Shown piece after piece: positions 25,946-40,028 of a stretch of DNA of 64,000 nucleotides. Position 1 is the stretch's first letter; each line of letters starts with the position of its first letter. Source of the DNA: Apostichopus japonicus (taxonomy: Eukaryota > Echinodermata > Holothuroidea > Aspidochirotida > Stichopodidae); assembly GCF_037975245.1 (NCBI RefSeq), contig NC_092575.1, positions 22,652,341 through 22,716,340 of the forward strand. The letters run 5' to 3'. Position numbers and translations under genes: made by a program. The notes under the pieces were generated by a model. It ran no database searches and had not been told where the DNA came from. It saw nothing but the letters and a program-made list of their open reading frames with translations.

Positions 25946-26598
25946 CAGGCCTAGTCATTCAAGCGGACTCTCTCCCGCCCACAAAAATAATATATATACA
26001 TTAAATAAAACTTAAACTGTAATAAGTTAAAAAAAAAGTAATTATTTATTCAAACCACACTCCTGGGTCCATGCTTGGGAGGGGTGAGGGCATGGTGTGA
26101 AAGGTGAGTGCAGGATGCATCTTGTAATTATGGGCTGATATCAAAATAATAATGCACCTGAGTGTTTTTCTTCTGGCTGATTTACGTATCGACAGTACAT
26201 AAACTTTTTTGTTCTGAGTGGTTAAATGTCGTTCAGTTGCGTGTGAGCTACAAAGTACATCAATTTAGAAATCTTTTAGTCCAACTCAGTGTAACAAAGT
26301 GCTACACTTATCTCCTTATTTTGACAGTACACAAATTACCTATAACCCAGTGTCAGAAGGTAACAACAACGGTTAATTTCAAAACTAGAATGAACTGTTA
26401 ATTAACACCAACACTTTGGTGATGATCAAACTCAACGCGATGCTACATTCGGTCCTTTAGCAAGAACGATCGATTTTTTGCCCTTTTGGCACTCCAAAGA
26501 TGATGGATGACACTGCATTGCACTGACAATGTTGTTCTATTTCTTCTCCATCTCCATTCATTGTTCAAGATAACCAGTTTATTGTAGGTTATTCAAGG

Positions 26599-26675
26599 TT
26601 ACCAGGACATTCTAGACACGGTAGAATGAGGGTGCTAAGGTTGTGGTTAGACAGGTAAGCAAGAACGAAGTAAAT
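26599..26675 (+). repeat. Dispersed GGAGACAGGTAAG repeat, copy
   Basis: TTACCAGGACATTCTAGACA then CGGTAGAATGAGGGTGCT, TTGTGGTTAGACAGGTAAG and ACGAAGTAAAT. One of the best copies. Confidence 0.85.
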
Positions 26676-29600
26676 CTATTACTTCCCCATCTACATTCAT
26701 TGTTCAATTTTGATCTGTATTCGTGAATGTGGAGAAAAACCATCCTTAAGGGTTGAAACGTGAGGCCCTCTAACTTTATTCATTACCTATATTACTATAT
26801 ACTGTAGGCTTTTTGCAGTAGCTTTAGCAGTTTGTTAAAATTCTGCTTCTTTTTTTCTCTCTCATTCATCAAAATATTTTTATAGAGATGAGAATACCAG
26901 AAAACTTGTTGCACACTTAACATAACAATGACTTCCATTATTACCAGACGATAAAATCTGTTTGGACTAAAAAGATAAACCAACTAAAGATCTACACAAG
27001 CAATTTCCAGATCTACAGCTGTTTAATATAAAACAACTTCATGATGGTATCTTCATCCATCCTGCTGATGATTAAAGGGAATGCTATCACTTCCTCCTTA
27101 GGTCAAGGACGCATAATAGGTAAGTCTTTCTTCTTGAAAAGTAGTTGAATTAATCACTGAAATAAACCGGTATAAAATCTCCAGGTTCGATATCACCGGC
27201 TCTTGTAGTTAGAACTTGATGGACAAAGCAAGGCCGACTGGACTTTTCAATTCCAGTTTACTATATTGTACCAGCTAAAGACAAGTTGATGATCTTTAAA
27301 GCACTTTTCAAGTATGGTTGGCAATGCTATGCTATGCTGGGTATGACTCAAAATTAAATTGCAAAGGAACGTACTATTAAAGTTAAGAATCCCTCATTTA
27401 AGAAAAAAAAAATTTAAATATTTTTTTTTTAAATATTTTTTTTTTTTTTTGACAATTTATAACAAACCAATGTTTTATGATGATTTACCATTAAATGTAT
27501 GCAAAGACAGATTCACACCATCATACATATTTATGAGTAATATATTCCAAGTGCTAATATGCTTATTTTTATTTCTGTCATTGCAGGGGGATAACATAAG
27601 AGAAGGATGAATGGAGAAGAGGTGGATGGATAGGGGGAGAGGACACCACCCAGAGGAGAGTGAGGTGAGAGCAAGCCACAAACCTGCAGGTTCTGCCTCC
27701 ATCTTGCACCTTTTTCATGATGCATTCAGCTTTAACCTCGGACTACGAGAGCTGACGACTACACTGATCAGCTAAACCAATTAGTATTGTTTTTTTAATG
27801 AGTCCAGATCTAATGTATTACTCTGGGATCCGTCCAAGGTAATGTCCTTCACATCCTAGGTATATATATTTCAACTAAAGTAAAGCCAGTTCAGTTATTG
27901 ATCCATGGGTAGATCACTGTATAGTTAGAGTGCAATTGTTTCATGGAGACAGGTATGAGGCTGAGGACTAGCAAGTAAATGCCACTATTGTTACACAACT
28001 GCAAACGATTAATTTAGTTGATATACTAATCCTGTTGAAATAACCTTTCCAAATTGTTTGTACAAACAGTATAAACGTGACTCTGGACCATCAACCATTA
28101 ATAACCATTGACTACTGCAATGTCGTTAATCCTCAGAGAAGAACTGGTCAGTTATTAATCCTTTTGACAAATTTTCAATTGCAATAACAAAATCAAAGTT
28201 ATAGTTAAATTCACAGTGATGCAATAATATTTAATGAATCCTTCTCCAGGCAGATCTGAAAGCCTGCACGATCAAAATTTCCCGCACGCAAAAGAGCAAA
28301 TAAAAGGTCGTAGAAATGATCGATGATTGAAACTGTTTTGGTTTGCCTTTCAATTGCTAAAAGTCGAGAAAGCGCGTCATGTCTTAGAGACAGAGAGAGA
28401 CAAAAACATGCATGTTGACATGCTGAAAGACAGTTCTAATTATCCAGTAATGTCAAAAACAAAAGAGTAGTCAAAGAGCTGTCTCAAGTCTCCTAGATAT
28501 GAGGGCATTGACAACGAAACTCTGCAGTTATGATATGATCATAAAATGTACGGATTACAAAAGAGTCTCGCTTTACTTCCTGGAAACAAACAACAAAAGA
28601 CTTCAGTTTAATTCCGTATCACTCGAACAGACGACACAGCCATTAGGTCTTCTCTCCACCATGCCACTGACGTAAATGGAAATGTAATCTCTAAGGTCTG
28701 ACGAATGAGAAAGGCAATACCCTACAGAACCATCCCGAATGACAAGGAATATTTACTTATCTGGGTACAAAGATTTGGCAAACAACTGGCAAATGAAGTA
28801 ATCAGAGGTATAAACCTTTATATCACCAGCTTCGAACCGAAATAAAACTACCTGTTTCACAATTAGGGGGGCCTGCTTTAACACCTTTGGGGTATAATAA
28901 TGCAAACTTCCTCCTGGCTGTAACATTCTGTAGTATTAAAGGATGAACAAATTGAGTCAAATTGGGAGAGCGATGTGCTTTGGGTAATTATTTCAGACAG
29001 GAACAGACAGATAAGACATAGACATAATGTCTGGGCACTATGATGGCCAGAAACTTTTAAAACAAGAATGAATCAAATATATGATATTGGATAGTAGATA
29101 CAGGTAAAGCTTAATACTCCAGTAGCGGGTAGCCTTTATTAAATTTGCTAGATTCTGCCAACATGGTCAGCTAAATAGCTCATTTCTATGAGTACTGTAA
29201 TTCAATATGGTACTTAAAATTTTCTTTTTTTTTATTTATGCCATAGGAAATTTGAAGGCATGAAACATGAGATTTTTGAAGGAGAAGGAAATTGGGGCAG
29301 TGTCCTAGATGTGAGATTGGGGGAGCAGTAGTAAAATGGTACCAATTCAGTCGAGATGTTAGATCAGGAAAGTGCATTTAAAATGGAGACAGGTTGGAGA
29401 GAAGCCAAGTAAATACAATGTTTTGAAAACATAACAATATGATCAAGTGTATTGTGCAGACTTAATGCATCTGTTCCTTGCTATACTGTGCGAACAAAAT
29501 ACATCAGCACAAAGTAAATAGTAAGTTCCGAAAGTTGAAAAGCCAAAAAAAAAAAAAAAAAAATCTCAGTTAATTTGTAATTTAATGGAATATTATAAAA

Positions 29601-30329
29601 TGATATGAGCTCTTTGTTTGCTCAAAATTTGAATAGAGTACTCTACTTCCGATAAGGTGCGAATAAACAACAAGGAATTGGACCAGCAACAATAAAACAG
29701 GTTTTTGGAGAGCTAGCTTTTCGTAAACACAAATTAGTGGTGATGAATAGGTTTGAGGTGCACCCCACACCGCCTGGGCGACTATATCGTCAAAAAGAAA
29801 GGGCTTGACTGCTTCTGAAATGGTTCAAATTCCCAAGTCCAAATAAAAGCACAAACTGTTTTTAATAATTGGACCTACTATAGGCTTGAACTTAATTGCT
29901 CCAGGTTATTGCACGAAATCAGCTGGGTGCAGTCAACAAAATTTCACCTATTTCTTCCACAACAACTCTGAATAGCAATTTGTCTTACCGGGGAATGGCT
30001 GCTCTAAACAGCAGGTAGCAGCTCTACTTCTTTGTTTCAATAGAGATCTGCTACACTGTATGAAAACTGCAGCTTCATAATGCTTGAACTGTATGGCAAC
30101 ACACACTCCATAGGTTTGGACACATCTATGCATGCACACTTTGTGTAATTGCGTGAGACTATAGTTGGAAACTTTGAGACGGTGGGATTCATCAAGGTTC
30201 ATCTATATTTATAATCAACTGTCATCTAGGATTTCATGAACAATCCAATTTGTTAATGAGTGAAGAACAATTGGTTAACAATGTGTCAATTGAGCCCTTC
30301 CCTTGCCATATTTAGAATCAAAAGGCATG

Positions 30330-30478
30330 GCAGACTGAGAAGAGGAGGGGGCGGTAGACTGGAATGGGTCAGTGTCTGAGAAAGGGTGATGCTAAAAATG
30401 TTACCAGATGCCCTAGACATGGTAGAACAAGAATGCAGTTGTTGTGAGGAGACAGGTAAGGGAGGATGTGATGTAAAT
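30330..30478 (+). repeat. Dispersed GGAGACAGGTAAG repeat, copy
   Basis: Diverged copy: GTTACCAGATGCCCTAGACA, TGGTAGAAC, then GGAGACAGGTAAGGGAGGAT and TGTAAATC. Confidence 0.8.
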
Positions 30479-32389
30479 CTCTGAAAATTTACATCTAGGC
30501 ATCATTCTTACCTATCTAAAGATCTTATCAGATATGTGCGGGATGCTAAAAGAATAAAGTTGAATGCTTGGAATACATTTACCTATATGACTCGCAGAAA
30601 AAGGTTAAACTATTTCTCTGGACAGTGACTTAAAGAGTAGATTAATGGGTTACAAGTAGATTTAAAAGTTTATTTATAGCTATAGGGAATTCCAAAGCAT
30701 AAAGAGGCCAGGTCATGAGCAGGTCATGGGCAAACTGACTCACAGGCATCCACCAATTTGAAAAAAAACTCTCAGATGACATTTGAAGCCATCTTCCTAT
30801 TAAGAAAAGCATGGAATCAAGTTTTAAATGGACGCAGAATGGCTTAAGATGTTCATAGAGAAAGAAAACAAAATTAAACAAAGAAGAAAGAGCAGTACTT
30901 ATACACATTTATGTAAATGTTGGCAATTGTGCAGTACAATAAACTATACTTCTTTAACCATATTTAACAACCAAGACCAGCTGATCTGGTTCTAACAGAA
31001 TACATTTAAAATTGTTTGAAGTGTCAATAGTTGAACAGCAAGAAGCAAAATGCACCTAGGAGTCCACAAAGTTCTAAAAAAAAGGGGGGGGGGGGAATAT
31101 TCCATAAAGAGATATTTCTTTAAGATCTATAGCTTGCAGTTGAACTGAACTATAACAGGGAGGGCGCTAGACATCTTTGTGAGAAGGCCTAGGAGTAAGG
31201 AGGGTCAAAGGTCACAAGGAAATGAAGACAGTATTAATATTACAATTCAAGTCTTTTGACCAAAATGCTATTCCAATTACACTTGGAACGGCCAACTGCA
31301 TTATCTTCATGAATAAAAAATAATAAAATAACCAAAAAATAATATTTGCCTTTTGCATGTAGACTATAATTCATGTATTCAATCAAGAGTTTTGCCTAGA
31401 AGAAGTAAGAACATTTCTAGACTGACAGCTAGGGCCTCAATAATAATAGCTGTACTGCACATTCATTTCCTGCAAAAAGCTAGAATGAAAACAAACAAAA
31501 AACAAAGCATGCACCTCTCTCTGTTCAATCACTCACAACCTGGAAAGCACCATGGCAACCAAACATAACAGAGCAGCTCAGGTATAATAATTTATTGAAT
31601 TACTGTAACTTATTCTAAGATCTCAAATTTTACAGCATTTCACCTCTCAATAACTGAATCACATAGTCTGATAAATAAAATTGAATCCATTTTCATTTTC
31701 TGTACATGTAATTAGTTCAAGTTGTAACACTGAGCTTATATAGGCCTATATTACCCGAGTCTGTGATTGTACAGTACTAATATTGTCTACACAGTTTATC
31801 TTTGAACCTTTGAGCCTTGAGAAGTATATAGAGTAGACAAAACAGGCAGAGAAATGAAAGTAAAACTAATTTAATTTCAATACTGCAGAAGGGACTGTAA
31901 ACATAAAATATACTAGATGATGGTCATACAGTACTGTAGGTTTATGCACACCCAGCTGTTAGAGTTAAACAACTATGCAATAATCATTGTGCTTAAGTAT
32001 ATAGTCAATGTTACCAACCGATGGAAAATAGGATTTTAGGGTACCCTTATGATCCTGCAAGCAAATTATCCATGTTGCATTTACCTTGAAAACTCATACA
32101 AACAGTGTATACTAGGAATGCTTACATCTAATGCCACACACTAAATTACTGATACTACGACACGGGGACTAGTTTATCCAGCTTCACTTCGTAAATGCAT
32201 CAAAATGGTCAAGTTGCTGCTATATAAACCTGTGTAAAGATGTATAGCAGTATTCTATAAAGAAACTATACTGTAAGTATCCAGTGAGAGAAAAAAATGC
32301 AGATTCTTCAAAAATATAACACAAAATTTGAACACTAAATTAATTCCCTGTGACACACTTCAATTTTTCTAACTCCGAAAAACACAGTG

Positions 32390-32534
32390 AGACACTTTGT
32401 GGGTAGAAAAATGAAGGAAGGCCATTAGGGCCAATGAGGGTGTACAGTGTTAAAAGATTACCAGGGCATTCTAGACACGGTAGAATGCGGTGCATAGGTT
32501 GTGGGGAGACAGGTAAGTGGGGAACGAAGTAAAT
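32390..32534 (+). repeat. Dispersed GGAGACAGGTAAG repeat, long copy
   Basis: Includes the upstream part (GAGACACTTTGTGGGTAGAA, GTGTACAGTGTTAAAAGATT) and ACCAGGGCATTCTAGACACG, GGGGAGACAGGTAAGTGGGG, ACGAAGTAAAT. Confidence 0.87.
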
Positions 32535-33139
32535 ATGTTGGAATCAGTTGGTAGTTTAAATTTCATTGTTACATGTACTGGCTAAAGATTTTAGCACGAT
32601 TAAATTTTTCAAAGTTTGCAGCCAGAACGCAAGCAGTTAATAGGTTCCAGAGTCGACGTACTGTACTGCTTCAAAAGGTCAAATATACTTAATTACCGAT
32701 TATCGTTAAGCAAAGAATTTCTGAAGGCAGGAGAATGGCATCTAAAGGGATTTCAAATTTTATCTCTACATAGGCATTAAAAAGACTGAAATATCAGAAT
32801 TAAATGCAACAATGCTCTAATAACTGTGAAATTGCTACAAACTGTCTTTGTTCATTGCTGCAAATTGCTTCAAATTGTTGAAATGTACGTCTTTTCATAA
32901 ATGTTAACATGCAATTTGCAAATTTATGGTAACTTAAAGTTGTACATATGATCATAATTTAAATGTCACTCTTTTGTAAAAGGTCAGGTTTACTTCAACG
33001 TAATACTACTGTCCACACTTACATTATGTATGATATAATACAGTAAATTTCTATCGTTGTTTCTTCTCCATTTTAAGGGATGAAGGGGAAGAGATGGTGG
33101 GGGAGGGGGGAGGGAGGGTGGAGAGGATTGCTGAATGAT

Positions 33140-33622
33140 TATGACATATACAATTATTCCAAATGCCGGTTTAATATTTGATAGCGACATAATTTGCACA
33201 TTATCCATAGCAAGCAGGGAACATAAATTTAGTGTTCAAATTTATATCCCAAATGCTGATGTAATATTTGATAGCAACATAATTTGCACAGTGAATTTTC
33301 CCATAGCAAACAGAGAACATAAATTTAATGTTCAAATTCATATGACATATCCCAAAATGCTGATGAAATATTTGATAGCAACGTAATTTGCAAAGTGAAT
33401 TTTCCATAGCAAGCAGAGAACATAAATTTAATGTTCAAATTTATATGACATATCCCAAATGCTGATGTAATATATGGTAGCAACGTAATTTACACAGTGA
33501 ATTTTCAATAGCAAGCAGAGAACATAAATTTAATGTTCAAATTTATATGACATATCCCAAATGCTATTATAATATTTGATAACAATGTAATTTACACAGT
33601 GAATTTTCCATGGCAAGCAGAG
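33140..33622. repeat. ~102-bp satellite-like tandem repeat, five copies
   Basis: AAATGC followed by a GATGTAATATTTGATAGCAA-type block starts at 33161, 33251, 33355, 33457 and 33559, spaced 90, 104, 102 and 102 bp. Each unit ends with GAACATAAATTTAATGTTCA, itself an inverted repeat. Confidence 0.92.
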
Positions 33623-33920
33623 CACAAAACTGTAGTGCTCCTATTTTTTGCAGCAGTTTTGAAGTATCTGAATTTTGTCCCTTAATAATTTACAAAAATA
33701 CAACATTGGTTCCTGTGTTACAAAAATGTTCATAAATCTTTGAACTTCATAGCTTTTGCGATGCCATACCTGAGATGAAACATTCCCTGGCAATTATATT
33801 CCTCTAATTCCATGTCAACTTGTTCCTATGTCCTCTCAACATCGCAACATTCATTACAATGATAGAATACAACACAAATTCAAAATTCAAAATAACACAA
33901 ATGTTGAACTGCACGTAGGA

Positions 33921-34285
33921 ATCATTGCTTTTGTTATATTTATAATCAACAGGTTCCGTACACAAGAAACAAACACTTCGTTCACTGTTACCACAACTTG
34001 ATAAACCTTCATCATTTCAAATAGACTATCAAATTTCTTTTCAATCTTGATGTTAGATCACGCCCAACTGTATTACTGATAGAATAAAATAACCCCAAAC
34101 GTTGTGTTCCAAAACATAATGAAGAAATTATTGATTTTGTGATATTTATAGTAATCAACAGGTTCCGTACAACAGAAACAAACGCTATGTTCACAGTTAA
34201 ACCACACCTTAATAAATTTTCATCATTATTTCCAAACAGACCATAAAATTTGCCTTTACAATCTGATAGAACACGCCCTAGTCTT
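33921..34285. repeat. Tandem duplication, 209-bp offset
   Basis: CAACAGGTTCCGTACA and following sequence at 33947 recur at 34156, together with AGATCACGCCC/AGAACACGCCC near the unit ends. Two diverged copies. Confidence 0.8.
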
Positions 34286-34345
34286 TTCTCCGTATTTTCA
34301 ACTTCAATGGCTATAATTTAAACAATCTATTCTTGTAATGTGTCA

Positions 34346-34364
34346 CACACACACACACAAGACT
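34346..34364. repeat. (CA)n microsatellite
   Basis: About eight CA units following TGT. Confidence 0.85.
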
Positions 34365-34944
34365 ATGACTCATCTTTTTACAGTTCAATTTAAGGGTTTA
34401 ACTATAAGGCTTAAGTGCAATATTGTAACATTACTTTTATGTCTGAATAGGTTATATTGAGCACAGCATAACAAACCACTTGATGAACTCTTCAGAGTCT
34501 GCAGTTTGAGAAAATCAAAATAAGTAGTTGGAAAAATAAAAAACCTTAGGATAAATTTTCTCATGGGTTGGTCTGGCCTTGAATGTAATTATAAGAATGA
34601 TATTTTCTGCTTTGAATAGGAATAAAATTTTAATTATTCTATAATTGAGAGTGAAGCCTAGAGGTTGTATCATTTGTTGGCTTGTAAATTCTGTGTCAGA
34701 CTGACAATGCCACTCCTAGAGATGGATGATGTTTTTTATACACTTTACAGTATAATTCAATAGCCAGCCTCAATTTACTGTACAGCACAGAGATCAATAT
34801 GGTCATATGCACTTGGCTGTTCCTATGTAATAAGATAAATATCGTGCAAGGCGTTGAAGCTCAAAGTGTAATTTAGTGTTTTGCACATAATGTACGTTAT
34901 CTGTCATCAGTTGAATACCTCCAGCTATTTTAATTTAACTCTCC

Positions 34945-35480
34945 ACAACCCCCCCCCCCCCCCCCTCCAATCTGGTCAGGAACTTTCCTCCAGATTTATT
35001 GTTACCCCAAAACCCAAAAGTTGCATAAAGATACACAGACCTATTGAATCTGTAACAAATCTATCACTAACACCTTCACACATTCATGAGTCAATTATTT
35101 TGGGATCAAATTAATACCCCCTGTTCCCTTTATCTCCTCTCCCCTCCCCCCTCACCTCCCCCTGGTGTGGACCTGCCACCAAATTGTGATTAATTCAAAG
35201 TATCCAAAAGCTGCTTTATACAAAGACCTGTCGAGTTTGCAACAACCGCATCACAAATTTACATTAAAATGAGTCCCTATAGCTACATATCTGAAAATAA
35301 TTACAGAAGCCATATATGCAACCCCACCCCCCCCACCCCCTTCTGACCTTCCTCTTGTGTCAGGGCCCTGCCATCAGATTGTCATCAACTCCAAAAAAAA
35401 TCCATTACAGATACACAAACCTGTTGAATAACTAATCCATATCACAACCCATCAAACATGTACATTAATGCAGAAAATGA
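34945..35480. repeat. Degenerate ~190-bp tandem repeat, three copies
   Basis: Each unit has a C-run, then ...GTGTGGACCTGCCACCA- or GTCAGGGCCCTGCCATCA-like sequence, then a GATACACAGACCTRTTGAAT-like block. Confidence 0.65.
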
Positions 35481-36216
35481 GTCATATATCTTCAGTGCCA
35501 AGACTAACAATTAAAATAATGACCATAATCAAATGCACAAGCCCATGAGCTAACTCTGTACCTTTAACACAGTAGGATAAAAAATTGCAGGGGCTGCATG
35601 TCAGGGCTGTCAAAACTTGCCAGAGGGGTGACAAATATTTGTGAGTGACAGAGGAAATCAGTCAAACAGAACAGCTGGAATATATTAGCAGCTTATATGT
35701 GTGTATATACCAAAGAGTTGTACACGTATACATGTATATGCAGTCTCCTAATGAATAAATGTGACTCACAGTTTTCAAGTCCAATTTTACTTCCCAGAGG
35801 ATCTGTTTATTCGCTACATAAACGGACAAAAACTCACGGCTATTCTCGGTCATTGATCTAGGCAAGTAAATTTGTTGATTTGCTGATCTATACAAAATCA
35901 TATTTAGTCAAATCAAACGTAAATTTATATAGTATTCCATAGAGGGAACGTTAGCTGGTGAAGTTAATTTCCACCTTCCAGAAATTGACAATTTCTATAC
36001 ATGTGTGTTTTCTTGTTGATTTATTTAGGGCCTAACCAACTCCCTGCCACCTACCCTCCCTGCTGGTCTCAACTTAATTATTACAACTTGGATATTACAG
36101 GTTCCTACCTCTCCCATCCCCATCCCACCTCTTGCCTACCACTACAGTAATTAATTGCTTGTCAAAGTTAATGAAAGAATGGAAATTCCAAAACTTGGAT
36201 GTTTACCAGTGACAAG

Positions 36217-36335
36217 CTTACCTGTCTCATCACAACCAGCACTCTCATACTACCGTGTCTAGACCTTTTAAACCTTTTAACACTATGCACCCTTTATGAC
36301 CAGAACCCTCCCTTCTTATTCTACCACCCAAAGTG
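36217..36335 (-). repeat. Dispersed GGAGACAGGTAAG repeat, inverted copy
   Basis: On the minus strand: CACTTTGGGTGGTAGAATAA, TAGTGTTAAAAGG, TCTAGACACGGTAGTATGAG, GATGAGACAGGTAAGC. Confidence 0.85.
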
Positions 36336-36524
36336 CTTAGACGTTCGTTTTGAGCTCGGATTTTCTATCGTTTTTCAATTTGTTCGAAACTGGACTTTCA
36401 TGTTTTGGATGTAGGAATTACTTTCTAAAGTTGTTGCGCACAGCCTGATAAGTATCCTTTTCATTTGGGAAAGTAATTGGGACAGCCTTTTTCCCCTTTT
36501 GTTTGTCCTATTCGGTACACCATC

Positions 36525-36775
36525 ATAAATAATCAATAAATAAATACGTCATTTATATAGCGCTAAATCACAAAAAGTATCAAAGCACTTCACACATTAA
36601 AAAAACGATAAAAAGGATATAAATACAGTGAAAACAAATAATAACCTAATAAAAATAATCCTAAAATACCAATAAGAGGTTAATAAAAACACAATAGGAG
36701 GTTATACAAATTTAAAAAAAAAACAACAACAACAATAGGAGGTTATAAAAGTACAATAAGAGGTTGTACACCATG
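36525..36775. repeat. Dispersed-repeat sequence with ATTTATATAGCGC motif and ACAATAGGAGGTTA repeats
   Basis: CATTTATATAGCGCTAAATC and CAAAGCACTTCACAC form the paired motif seen in many metazoan interspersed repeats. It is followed by A-rich sequence and four copies of (A)CAATARGAGGTT. The family is not assigned. Confidence 0.55.
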
Positions 36776-39700
36776 CAGTAATTGCTAGTCAAATCTAGTC
36801 TCGTAAGGGGAAACATTTTCATGGATGTAAAAGTAACTCTTGTCCTGTTATTTTACCAAGGTATGCAGAAATCAAGCATGAGGAAGTCACAATGAAAATC
36901 CACCTATGGTGCTATGACCCACACTAATTAACCATTAATAGTTACTTGTACATGCATGACAGAACTGATTTCATACAAACGATCTTGTAGAACACATTTG
37001 CAGTACAAAAATATAATTTTTATAACTGACAAAAGCTTCTTACAAGTTTCACACAAATGTAAGCCAATTATCACATCAAATAAGGTTTTGTTTATTGACA
37101 TCTTCCTCACAGCTCTTTTGAAAGCTTTGCAATAGAAAGGGTGTCATATTCATCCACAACCCCCCCCCCCCCACAATACCTTTACACATTTAATTCAAAG
37201 AAGCCTTTCCTTCTGAACTGTCAACAGTTCATGAAATATGAATCTATCTTCACAATGGGTTGGCCGGCTGTCTTTTACATTATCATCGAGACATACAAGA
37301 TGACGACGTCACAACACATGTAGGTAAGGTATACATACTACTGTATATCTTAGCAACGGAGGAGTTTATTGCATGAGCTGTCTGGAAATTACAAGCTCTG
37401 TGTAGTCAAGTTTAACACCTGCGCTGCTCTATACCTCTCTTAACTTTAGCTGGCATCCCATAATGAGTTTCTAAGCCAAGTGGGAAATCTGACACTCCTG
37501 AGTAAAGGCTGATATGTTTGCATGTAAACTGCGCCATTGTGGTCGACGCATTCAGTGAATACTAGCCATGTAGTTTGTGTTCAGTTTCGAAGTGTCGATC
37601 TACATGTAATGCTACCTGTAGGACAGTAGCATGCAATATCGCACACATTTGGATATTTTTACTGTAGTGTTAAGAACTTCCAACTAGGCTTCACTACTGT
37701 ACAAACACCCACACACAAAAAATTATACATGTATAGTACATACATACACATATATGTAATAATATTACGGTAAAAATGAAAATCTGTCTCAAGTAATTCT
37801 TTACTTAATATAATTTATGTACTCTGTTTTGAAAATTTCACACAGATGTGAAAGGTTGACTCTTAGCAGTTCAAGCTACAGTTTTCAAGATGTAGATATT
37901 ATATTTCCAATAATGAAAAATAAAATGGTAAAAGATTGACTTGAATGCTCCTAGAAATCCTAATTAATGACACCTTATAATCCAGAGTATATAGACGCAC
38001 AGTAATTGCTGTGAAGCTCAAGCTTAATCCTGGTCTTGTGTTGAAAGAAAAGCTCACAAATGTTCATATTTTGATATATTTAGTGAACTCATGTGATGTG
38101 CAGGGTATACATATATATGCATGGTATCTGATGACGAAATGATGTAGCAGTATAAAAGTGTGCTAGCTAGAGGACTCATACAGAGTCCTTACTTATACTC
38201 AGACTACCATACTGTAGTTTACCTGTAATTGTGTACTCTCCTTTGGTAAATTTGTACTCTAATATATTTTTGAAATCTAATGTAGACATTTAGGCCAATT
38301 ATGAGGTACTTTGCACTTTCAGCAGTGACTTTGAATCAAACTCTGAATACAAAGGGAGATTCTACTTAAATACTTGTACTCATAATGTTGTACATATTCA
38401 TACTACAAGCCTGGTACTCTTCTCATTTTCCAGGATATGTAGTTATCTGTTCTCTTTATGTATACCCACATGGATTTGTACTAATATTTCAGACATTTGA
38501 AAATCTATTTTAGATATTAATATTACAAGACTTAGTACTCATATTGTTGCTTGTAGTCTTGTTCTATTACTGGTACTCATACCAAGGGGGATTCTACATG
38601 CTGTTGTATTCGCTAGGCAACATTATTCTCGACAGAGAAATATTTCAGCACTTGGTGTTTTAAAGACTTGTTAGACTAGAGTGCAACAGTACAAGAGACA
38701 GGTAAGTTAATTTCATAATTCAAGATTCTAACACTTACACCTCTTCATGAGTTCCTTGTTTTTGTGTTTTTTTTTTCAATGTTACAACTAGACTGGTTCC
38801 CATGCAAGAAAATCCAAGTTGACCCATTTCTATAAAGTTCTGCATAGTGCAAGCTTAAAGTATGTTGGCGTGGGGCCAACAGTTTCCCTACAAATTGATC
38901 ATGACAGGATTAAATGATGTTACTACAAGTCAAAACAGACACCTAGGATGGACTCATATATTTAACTTAGGATAATCCCTTGGTGACAAGCAGGATTGAA
39001 ATAGTGTCATATGCAGGATGTCAAGATCCCCTTGGATTTGTGTGTTATGTGGTAATGATGTAAAGATGTAAAGATCACACAATGAAGCAATGATAATTAT
39101 GTTACGATCAGAAGTGAAGAAAGATAGGTCAACTTGGTATGGGAAGGGTCAGGCTGACAAGAGGTGGGGATGGGGGCGGGGGTGGGGAGAGCTGAGGTGA
39201 GGAAAGAGGACAGCCTTCTATCTGCATGTTCTATAGGACACTACTTGTTGCTTACTACTGTGGTTCTCAATGAACAAAATTCAACTTGCCCAATATCTAC
39301 TGTGGCGTGCACGGCACAGAACAATTGATGGCGCTATCAGGGGGTACGAAGGAGTGGGAGAGAGGGGGAGGGAGGGTGACAAGAGCTGAGAGAGATGTAT
39401 TGCTGGGAAGGACAGTCTTCTGTCTGTATTAGCTAATAGGACACTTTCAACATCTTTGACTTGACTTGAACAGATAATTGCAATATTCGTGAATGGACAA
39501 TCAACAGCATTAGTTATCAATTATATTCTGGTTACATCCATATATACAAACATGTCCTCATAACAATATTGGTGACAGGGGGTGTGCTTGAACCAAGTTA
39601 ATCTACCTGGGTTGAACAAAGTCCAGCTGACACACTATTAAAAAGCATATTGCAGGCCTAACCGACATAAAAAAGTGAAAGAAACTGGTGGGAAGAGAGA

Positions 39701-39987
39701 ATGACAGCACACAGTTCACAACCCTGATGAGAATTTGAAGGAGTAAGGAAACATTACGTTTGTAGTTACTCTTTCTTCTGTGTAACATTCAGGTTTATGA
39801 CAAGATTAACACAAAAGGCAGTCTCAAAAGACAGCTTGCAGCAGAATGAACAAAATCTTGCATATCCCCCTTCCCCCTCCCCCAAAAAAGTCACTTCATG
39901 CCACCAGATATATCTCATAAGAAGATATATCATAATTGGTACTGCAGGGAGGGTGGGGGAGAGGGGGGGCAGGGAGTTAGTACTTAC

Positions 39988-40028
39988 CAAACTCTCTTCA
40001 AATCAAAGTCAGGCTCATCATCATTATC
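39988..40028 (-). CDS. SSH: Slingshot coding exon 2, 41-bp acidic microexon
   Basis: This 41-bp exon is flanked by a pyrimidine-rich acceptor (tcttttacag) and a perfect donor (GTAAGT at 39987). It encodes DNDDEPDFDLKRV plus two bases of the next codon. It lies where vertebrate SSH proteins have a variable acidic stretch between the Ser-rich N-terminus and the FF-KGAAL block. It starts in phase 0 and ends in phase 2, the only combination that connects exon 1 to the exon at 22762. It has little sequence similarity of its own, so the call rests on splice sites, phase, position and acidic composition. Confidence 0.8.

Larger units (their letters stand above)
22763..39987 (-). other. Slingshot intron 2
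   Basis: A 17.2 kb intron. It holds a truncated L1-like element, several copies of the GGAGACAGGTAAG repeat family, a ~42-bp minisatellite near 25.8 kb, a ~102-bp satellite near 33.3 kb, a 209-bp tandem duplication near 34 kb and a degenerate ~190-bp repeat near 35 kb. Short open frames here have no family features and are not annotated. Between features it is plain A+T-rich DNA. Confidence 0.7.

Noticed and set aside
17401-27200. tRNA-derived SINE with A/B box promoter
   Set aside because: I searched for a GGTTCGA-type B box; the only near hit (27184) lacks a tRNA fold or matching A box.
33135-33386. Frame with repeated IPNA-FDS-IICT units
   Set aside because: The periodicity is simply that of the 102-bp DNA repeat; no sign of protein selection.
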